Positions 1 to 4,053 of a stretch of 5,889 nucleotides of DNA are shown in pieces; the first letter of the stretch is position 1; every line of letters starts with the position of its first letter. The notes below the pieces were generated by a model. It was not told the DNA's origin. It made no database searches and saw nothing but the letters and a program-made list of their open reading frames with translations. Source of the stretch: an uncultured Porphyromonadaceae bacterium. GTDB taxonomy: Bacteria; Bacteroidota; Bacteroidia; Bacteroidales; Muribaculaceae. A program made the position numbers and the translations under genes. The stretch spans positions 1-5,889 of the forward strand of contig CAMHDX010000068.1 of the NCBI GenBank assembly GCA_946183895.1, in the 5' to 3' direction.

Positions 1-391
1 CATATTGCAGCAAGTCGACGATGTCGCCCGCCTGGTGTGCGTCGTCAATGTGCTTGATGACCTCCTCGCGGTCCTCCTTGTCGAGTTCCTGAATCACGTC
101 GACGGCGTCATCGGCATCCATCTGCTCGAGGGCGTCGGCGATATCCTCGGTCGACATCTTCTCGAGCAGGTCGTGGCGCAGGTCCTCGTCAAGCTCAACC
201 AGCACGTCGGCTGCGGTCACGTCGTCCAGCAGGTTGTACACAAACAGCGCCTCGTCAACGTCAAGGTCGCTGAGCAGCTCGGCAATGTCGGCGGGGTGCA
301 GGTCAACCAGCTGCTGCTTTACCTGCTCGGAATCTTTGGCGTCAATCAACGCGTTGAGACTCTCGATATATTCTTTGCTGAATTCTTTCAT
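1..391 (-). CDS. mgtE: Magnesium transporter MgtE, N-terminal part (cut by the window edge)
   Basis: This is the first 130 codons of a leftward gene that continues beyond position 1. MgtE is a Mg2+-gated Mg2+ channel of the inner membrane: a cytoplasmic N-domain and a CBS pair sense Mg2+ and close a C-terminal five-helix pore. Translating the reverse strand from the ATG at 391 gives an acidic, helical, Leu/Asp/Glu-rich chain. It contains the family hallmark LHPADIAELLSDLD (about residues 30-43), then repeats such as LLEKMSTEDIADALEQMDAD and VIQELDKEDREEVI. This is the superhelical MgtE N-domain; the CBS and membrane parts lie outside the window. The start ATG overlaps the rsmA stop as ATGA, so expression is probably translationally coupled to rsmA and driven by the rsmA promoter. 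Nothing in the visible part is broken. Family assignment is firm; that the rest of the gene is intact is assumed. Confidence 0.92.
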   Translation of the reverse strand, partial: MKEFSKEYIESLNALIDAKDSEQVKQQLVDLHPADIAELLSDLDVDEALFVYNLLDDVTAADVLVELDEDLRHDLLEKMSTEDIADALEQMDADDAVDVIQELDKEDREEVIKHIDDAHQAGDIVDLLQY

Positions 392-1176
392 TGCTGTCGG
401 GAAGCGGTTATCTTGTTGGTGATTTCGATGAATTCGCCCACCTCGAGTTGCTCGGGCCGGCGGTTGAAGATGGGCTCGCCGGTCAGCGAGGCGTCGGCGG
501 TGGCAAGCAGTGGCTTGAGGCTGTTGCGCAGGGTCTTGCGGCGCTGCCCGAAGGCACTCTTGACCACGGTCTTGAACAGTCGCTCGTCGCAGCCGAGCTC
601 CGTCACGCCGTTGCGCCTGAGGCGGATGACGCCGCTCTTGACCTTGGGCGGCGGGGAGAACACGTGCTCGTCGACCGTGAACAGGTATTCGATGTCGTAC
701 CATGCCTGCAGCAGCACCGACAGGATGCCGCGTGTGCGACCTCCGGCGGGCGCGGCAAGGCGCTCGGCGACCTCGCGCTGCAGCATGCCGGTGCACAGGG
801 GCACGCGGTCGCGATACTCGAGCAACTTGAAGAAGATTTGCGACGAAATGTTGTACGGATAATTGCCCGTGATGGCAAATTCGCCCTCGGGCATCACCGC
901 GCCCAGGTCCATCTGCAGGAAGTCACCGTGAATGATGCTTCCGTCGAGTTGGGGGTAGTTGGCATGCAGATAGTCGACGCTCTCGCTGTCGATCTCCACG
1001 ACACGCACGTCGCGCCCGTCGGCGAGCAGGTACTGCGTCAGCACGCCCATGCCGGGGCCAACCTCCAGCACCGGCAACTCGGGCAACACGTCGACTGTCG
1101 ACGCGATGCGCCGAGCGATGGACAGGTCGGTCAGGAAGTGCTGACCCAGCGCTTTCTTTGCTCTGACTTGTTTCAT
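388..1176 (-). CDS. rsmA: 16S rRNA (adenine1518-N6/adenine1519-N6)-dimethyltransferase RsmA
   Basis: RsmA (KsgA) uses S-adenosylmethionine to dimethylate two adjacent adenines in the terminal helix 45 of 16S rRNA late in 30S assembly; its loss gives kasugamycin resistance. The 262-residue protein opens with the family signature KKALGQHFL (residues 7-15). SAM-binding motif I is EVGPGMG (38-44), an acidic residue E61 ends the second strand, GDFL is at 84-87, and the catalytic NYPY motif is at 105-108, the Bacteroidota form of N-L/I-P-Y. The C-terminal rRNA-binding part includes FSPPPKVKSGVIRL and FGQRRKTLRNSL. An in-frame ATG at 1212 would add 12 residues but would place the start across the -7 box at 1202-1209. 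The start at 1176 (MKQVRAKK) fits the usual family N terminus; 1188 is a less likely alternative. The gene is first in a leftward unit with mgtE, overlapping it by 4 nt, and is divergent from mnmG. Confidence 0.96.
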   Translation of the reverse strand: MKQVRAKKALGQHFLTDLSIARRIASTVDVLPELPVLEVGPGMGVLTQYLLADGRDVRVVEIDSESVDYLHANYPQLDGSIIHGDFLQMDLGAVMPEGEFAITGNYPYNISSQIFFKLLEYRDRVPLCTGMLQREVAERLAAPAGGRTRGILSVLLQAWYDIEYLFTVDEHVFSPPPKVKSGVIRLRRNGVTELGCDERLFKTVVKSAFGQRRKTLRNSLKPLLATADASLTGEPIFNRRPEQLEVGEFIEITNKITASRQQ

Positions 1177-1201
1177 GGGCTGTAACATTTGTTTTAACCT
1201 G

Positions 1202-1209
1202 CAAAGGTA
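1202..1209 (-). promoter_or_regulatory. Putative rsmA-mgtE promoter, -7 box TACCTTTG
   Basis: Read on the minus strand this is TACCTTTG, a full match to the Bacteroidota -7 consensus TAnnTTTG and the same octamer used twice ahead of mnmG. It lies 25 bp before the rsmA ATG at 1176, which implies a leader of about 20 nt. No good -33 TTTG is present at 19-21 bp spacing, so the promoter may be weak or need an activator. The call rests on the motif alone. Confidence 0.55.
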
Positions 1210-1292
1210 CACAAAATTCCTGACTTATCCATTGCGCCCCACAAGAAACAATAGAAACAATTATCAGAGGGACAAGTCGCCGGCACACGCAC

Positions 1293-1336
1293 ATAGTTGC
1301 TATAGACTGTATAGTTGCTATAGATATTGCTATAGC
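1293..1336. repeat. Three TTGCTATAG direct repeats
   Basis: The nonamer TTGCTATAG occurs at 1297-1305, 1315-1323 and 1327-1335, with start-to-start spacing of 18 and 12 bp. The first two lie in a longer identical 14-mer, ATAGTTGCTATAGA (1293-1306 and 1311-1324). The last copy contains the 8-bp palindrome GCTATAGC (1329-1336). Multiple phased copies between divergent genes suggest a binding-site array, but replication slippage of a short AT-rich word would give the same picture. Confidence 0.6.
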
Positions 1337-1397
1337 ATTCTAAATTTCTCGGCTTGCACTACCGTTCACTTGGTGCGCAAGTAGGGCTACGCCTCGA

Positions 1398-1434
1398 CAA
1401 TGGCAAATAAAAATTTGCAGTTTTCTTGCCATTG
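1398..1434. repeat. Inverted repeat CAATGGCAA / TTGCCATTG
   Basis: Perfect 9-bp arms at 1398-1406 and 1426-1434 are separated by 19 bp of AT-rich sequence. The right arm occupies the expected -33 position of the upstream mnmG promoter. This matches the arrangement at the downstream promoter, where a different inverted repeat also supplies the -33 box. Confidence 0.65.
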
Positions 1435-1456
1435 CGCTCAGCTTGCACTACCTTTG
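1425..1456 (+). promoter_or_regulatory. Putative distal mnmG promoter (P1)
   Basis: TACCTTTG at 1449-1456 fully matches the -7 consensus TAnnTTTG. The best -33 candidate is CTTG at 1425-1428 with 20 bp spacing, one mismatch from TTTG. A transcript starting near 1462 would have a leader of about 100 nt to the mnmG ATG, and that leader would contain the hairpins at 1462-1487 and 1491-1518. Confidence 0.5.
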
Positions 1457-1461
1457 GCTGG

Positions 1462-1487
1462 TGCCGAAGGTGGGCATCGCTTCGGCA
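1462..1487. repeat. Hairpin TGCCGAAG / CTTCGGCA
   Basis: Perfect 8-bp GC-rich arms at 1462-1469 and 1480-1487 enclose a 10-nt loop. The hairpin would lie at the very 5' end of any P1 transcript. It is followed by an A-rich rather than T-rich run on the plus strand, so it does not look like a rho-independent terminator. Confidence 0.6.
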
Positions 1488-1490
1488 TAA

Positions 1491-1518
1491 AAAATGAAAA
1501 AAATGTTTTTTTCATTTT
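1491..1518. repeat. AT-only perfect inverted repeat overlapping the P2 -33 box
   Basis: Arms AAAATGAAAAAAA (1491-1503) and TTTTTTTCATTTT (1506-1518) are exact reverse complements of 13 bp around a central TG. The right arm ends in the TTTT of the -33 element TTTTG. A cruciform, a bent A-tract/T-tract or a dimeric protein site would all directly affect promoter recognition; which applies is not shown. Confidence 0.7.
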
Positions 1519-1546
1519 GTTCTGCGCTCAGCTTGCACTACCTTTG
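1516..1546 (+). promoter_or_regulatory. Putative proximal mnmG promoter (P2), Bacteroidota -33/-7 type
   Basis: TTTG at 1516-1519, a spacer of exactly 19 bp, and TACCTTTG at 1539-1546 form an ideal match to the primary sigma-factor promoter of Bacteroidota. The predicted start is near 1552-1554, giving a leader of only about 12-14 nt before the ATG at 1566. No Shine-Dalgarno is visible, which is normal for the phylum. It probably drives mnmG-apt-uvrC as a unit. Confidence 0.75.
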
Positions 1547-1565
1547 TGTCCGTTTTGCAACTACA

Positions 1566-3446
1566 ATGAAATTTGAGTTCGATATAATTGTTGTAGGCGC
1601 AGGTCATGCCGGCTGTGAGGCGGCATGCGCTGCGGCACGTCTCGGCTCGTCCACCTTGCTTATCACGCTGGATATGAACAAGGTGGCGCAGATGAGCTGT
1701 AACCCTGCCGTTGGCGGCATCGCCAAAGGACAGATTGTGCGCGAGATTGACGCGATGGGCGGCAATATGGGTATTGTCACTGACCGCTCGTCAATCCAGA
1801 TGCGCATGCTCAACCGCAGCAAGGGGCCGGCAATGTGGTCCCCGCGCAGCCAGGCTGACCGGCACCGCTTCATGGAGTACTGGCGCGAGACGCTCGATGC
1901 CACCGACAACCTGTCGCTGTGGCAGGATAGCGTGCGCGAGCTCATTGTGGAGCACGGGCGCGTTGCCGGCGTGGTTACGGCGCTGGGCGTGTCGTTCAAG
2001 GCGCGTGCGGTAATCTTGACCGCCGGCACCTTTCTCAACGGCTTGATGCACGTGGGTCCCGTCAAGACTCCCGGCGGTCGCATCAGCGAGCCGCCGGCAA
2101 CGGGTCTTACCGAGCAACTGGTCGCACTTGGCTTGACAGCTGGACGCATGAAGACCGGCACTCCGCCGCGACTTGATGGCCGAACTATTGACTTCAGTCT
2201 GGCGACCGAGCAGCCTGGCGACGAGCCGTCGCACCACCGCTTCAGCTATCTGCCAGGCACGGCGAGCCGCCTCAAGCAACGCTCGTGCTGGATGGTGTAC
2301 ACCAATGCCGAGGTGCACAACGTGCTGCGCGAGGCCTTGCCGCAGTCACCGCTCTATAACGGCCAAATCCGGAGCATCGGCCCGCGTTACTGCCCCAGCA
2401 TCGAGACTAAGATTGTGACCTTTGCCCAGCGCGACAGCCACCAATTGTTCCTCGAGCCTGAGGGCGAAACGACCGCCGAGTACTACCTCAACGGATTCTC
2501 GTCATCGCTTCCCTGGCAGGTGCAGATTGAGGCGCTTCGCCACATTCCGGCGTTGCGCGACGTTCAGCTTTATCGCCCCGGATACGCTATCGAGTATGAC
2601 TACTTTGACCCGACTGGGCTATACCACTCGCTAGAGTCGAAGCATGTGCCCGGCCTCTTCCTTGCCGGTCAGGTCAACGGTACTACCGGATATGAGGAGG
2701 CGGCGGGCCAAGGTTTGATGGCGGGCATTAACGCTCACCGCACGGTCAATGGCATGGAGCCCGTGGTGCTTGGGCGTGACCAGGCGTACATCGGTGTGCT
2801 GATTGATGACCTTGTCACAAAGGGCGTCGATGAGCCGTACCGCATGTTCACGTCGCGTGCCGAGTATCGCATCCTGCTGCGGCAGGACGACGCTGACATG
2901 CGCCTCACACCGTTGGCTCGCGAGCTGGGCAGCGCCTCGGCTGAGCGATGGGCGGTGTTTGAGGCGAAGAAGACCGATGTGGACGATTTGCTGGGCTTTG
3001 CTGACAACTACACTGTTCACGCCGCCGCTGTCAACGGCGCTCTCGAGGCGCGCGGGCTCGCGCCGCTGCGCCAGGGGTGTCGCTTGCGCGACTTGCTGTC
3101 GCGGCCCGAGTTCGGCGTCATGTTGGCTGCTGAGCTGCTGCCGGCACTGCGAGCGCGCATTGACCGGATTCCCGAGGTGCGCCGCGACGAGGTGGTTGAG
3201 GCTGCCGAGGTGCGCATCAAGTATGACGGGTACATCCGCCGCGAGCGCGAGTTGGCTGACAAGATACTGCGTCTCGACGAGGTGAAGCTGCGTGGACGGC
3301 TCAACTATGCCGACATCCATCAGCTCAGCACCGAGGCGCGCCAAAAGCTTCAAGCCATTGACCCCGACACCATCGGTCAAGCCTCCCGAATTCCGGGTGT
3401 ATCGCCCAGTGACATTAGCGTAATGCTCTTATTATTAGGTCGTTAA
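1566..3446 (+). CDS. mnmG: tRNA uridine-5-carboxymethylaminomethyl modification enzyme MnmG (GidA)
   Basis: MnmG is the FAD- and NADH-dependent partner of the GTPase MnmE. The complex installs a (carboxymethyl)aminomethyl group at C5 of wobble U34 in tRNAs reading split codon boxes, using methylene-tetrahydrofolate. The 626-residue protein matches the usual length. It shows the FAD-binding GAGHAG (residues 11-16), conserved C45 in SCNPAVGGIAKGQ, C276 in IGPRYCPSIE (the two functional cysteines of the family), the second signature GQVNGTTGYEE (368-378), DEPYRMFTSRAEYRILLR, and the C-terminal MnmE/tRNA-binding tail ending IPGVSPSDISVMLLLLGR. An in-frame ATG at 1494 would add 24 residues, but that stretch is translated promoter DNA containing the -33 and -7 boxes. 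The start at 1566 gives the family N terminus MKFEFDIIVVGAG. It is first of a probable operon with apt (34-bp gap) and uvrC. All key residues are present. Confidence 0.97.
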   Translation: MKFEFDIIVVGAGHAGCEAACAAARLGSSTLLITLDMNKVAQMSCNPAVGGIAKGQIVREIDAMGGNMGIVTDRSSIQMRMLNRSKGPAMWSPRSQADRHRFMEYWRETLDATDNLSLWQDSVRELIVEHGRVAGVVTALGVSFKARAVILTAGTFLNGLMHVGPVKTPGGRISEPPATGLTEQLVALGLTAGRMKTGTPPRLDGRTIDFSLATEQPGDEPSHHRFSYLPGTASRLKQRSCWMVYTNAEVHNVLREALPQSPLYNGQIRSIGPRYCPSIETKIVTFAQRDSHQLFLEPEGETTAEYYLNGFSSSLPWQVQIEALRHIPALRDVQLYRPGYAIEYDYFDPTGLYHSLESKHVPGLFLAGQVNGTTGYEEAAGQGLMAGINAHRTVNGMEPVVLGRDQAYIGVLIDDLVTKGVDEPYRMFTSRAEYRILLRQDDADMRLTPLARELGSASAERWAVFEAKKTDVDDLLGFADNYTVHAAAVNGALEARGLAPLRQGCRLRDLLSRPEFGVMLAAELLPALRARIDRIPEVRRDEVVEAAEVRIKYDGYIRRERELADKILRLDEVKLRGRLNYADIHQLSTEARQKLQAIDPDTIGQASRIPGVSPSDISVMLLLLGR

Positions 3447-3454
3447 TACTTAAT

Positions 3455-3470
3455 TGTTTCACGTGAAACA
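3455..3470. promoter_or_regulatory. parS centromere site 1 (perfect, intergenic)
   Basis: TGTTTCACGTGAAACA is a perfect 16-bp palindrome identical to the conserved chromosomal parS consensus bound by ParB (Spo0J). It fills most of the 34-bp gap between mnmG and apt, 8 bp after the mnmG stop and 10 bp before the apt ATG. ParB nucleates here, spreads as a CTP-dependent clamp, and acts with ParA and SMC in origin segregation. No protein-coding constraint explains the sequence at this place. ParB binding itself is inferred from sequence identity. Confidence 0.9.
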
Positions 3471-3480
3471 TTCAAAAAAT

Positions 3481-4014
3481 ATGAATACAGAAAAGCTTAA
3501 TTATGTCAAAAGTTTGGTCCGAAACATTCCGGACTTCCCGGTCAAGGGTATCCAATTCAAGGACCTCACTACCGCTCTCAAGGACCCCGAGGCGCTCGCC
3601 ATCATCGGTGACGCGCTCGCCGAGCTGTATGCCGGTCGCGGCATCACCAAGGTGGTAGGCATCGAGTCGCGCGGCTTCATTGGCGGCGCTATGCTTGCCG
3701 CCCGCATCGGCGCCGGCTTTGTGCCCATCCGCAAACCCGGCAAGCTGCCTGCCGACACCATCAAGAAGTCCTACTCCAAGGAGTACGGCGTCGACACCAT
3801 CGAGATTCATGCCGACGCTATCAGCGAGGGCGACGTGGTGCTCCTGCACGACGACCTGCTCGCTACCGGCGGCACTATGCTCGCCGCCTACGACCTGGTT
3901 AAGACGATGAACCCCGACAAGGTGATGGTCAACTTTATCTGCTCGCTGCCCGCCCTCAAGGGTCGCGACTTGCTGCCTGCCGATGTCGAGGTGACTACCT
4001 TGTTCGAGTTCTGA
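3481..4014 (+). CDS. apt: Adenine phosphoribosyltransferase
   Basis: Apt makes AMP and pyrophosphate from adenine and PRPP in the cytoplasm (purine salvage). The 177-residue protein shows the type I phosphoribosyltransferase fold: N-terminal IPDFPVKGIQFKDLTT (residues 16-31) characteristic of adenine-specific enzymes, VVGIESRGFI (58-67), a flexible-loop region RKPGKLP...YSKEYG, and the PRPP-binding signature VVLLHDDLLATGGTM with D124, D125 and the ATGGT loop (128-132). The start is the ATG at 3481, preceded by an A-rich stretch (CAAAAAAT), as is common in Bacteroidota. A TTG at 3454 is in frame, but using it would translate the parS palindrome as FHVKH, so that extension is rejected. The gene lies 34 bp after mnmG and 39 bp before uvrC, with no terminator or clear promoter between, so it is probably cotranscribed. 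Length and motifs are normal. Confidence 0.96.
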   Translation: MNTEKLNYVKSLVRNIPDFPVKGIQFKDLTTALKDPEALAIIGDALAELYAGRGITKVVGIESRGFIGGAMLAARIGAGFVPIRKPGKLPADTIKKSYSKEYGVDTIEIHADAISEGDVVLLHDDLLATGGTMLAAYDLVKTMNPDKVMVNFICSLPALKGRDLLPADVEVTTLFEF

Positions 4015-4053
4015 CCGAGCCGCATTCCGTAAACTAAACCCTGACCTGTCACG

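Larger units (their letters stand above)
1352..1546 (+). repeat. Tandem ~90-bp repeat units carrying promoter elements
   Basis: GCTTGCACTACC recurs at 1352-1363, 1441-1452 and 1531-1542, spaced 89 and 90 bp. The second and third copies sit in a 24-bp block that is identical at 1433-1456 and 1523-1546 (starting TGCGCTCA and ending TACCTTTG). The first unit (1352-1440) and second unit (1441-1530) also align in TGGTGC and in a C-G-C-C/T-T-C-G-A/G-C-A segment about 35-48 bp in, then diverge into an AT-rich inverted repeat before TGCGCTCA. The third unit is only the first 16 bp before the mnmG start. The first copy has TACCGTTC in place of TACCTTTG and is probably a decayed promoter. The unit may be a local duplication or a member of a genome-wide intergenic repeat family; this window cannot say which. 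Confidence 0.75.
1177..1565. other. Divergent intergenic control region, rsmA and mnmG
   Basis: These 389 bp are AT-richer than the flanking genes and contain no convincing gene. From left to right they hold the rsmA -7 box on the minus strand, an unassigned stretch (about 1210-1290), a cluster of TTGCTATAG repeats (1293-1336), and two roughly 90-bp units plus the start of a third (1352-1546), each beginning with GCTTGCACTACC. Two of the three copies carry an intact TACCTTTG -7 box directed at mnmG. Three inverted repeats lie between the copies. The short reading frames that cross the region look like translated regulatory DNA. Confidence 0.8.

Noticed and set aside
654..672. Other CACGTG palindromes (for example near 663, 2049 and 4870) as further parS sites
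   Set aside because: They match only the central hexamer; the flanking TGTTT and AAACA arms are absent, so they are ordinary coding sequence.
5..1185. Long plus-strand reading frames (5-862 and 391-1185) opposite mgtE and rsmA
   Set aside because: They are antisense to two well-supported genes, share no recognisable motif, and their composition mirrors the GC-rich third positions of the opposite strand.
1175..1384. 69-residue plus-strand reading frame in the divergent region
   Set aside because: It runs through the rsmA 5' end, the -7 box and the TTGCTATAG array. Its Tyr/Cys-rich product reflects those repeats and it has no supporting motif.
1462..1518. Rho-independent terminator or riboswitch ahead of mnmG
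   Set aside because: The GC-rich hairpin is followed by A-rich sequence, the T run belongs to an AT-only palindrome that overlaps a promoter, and no known riboswitch core was recognised.
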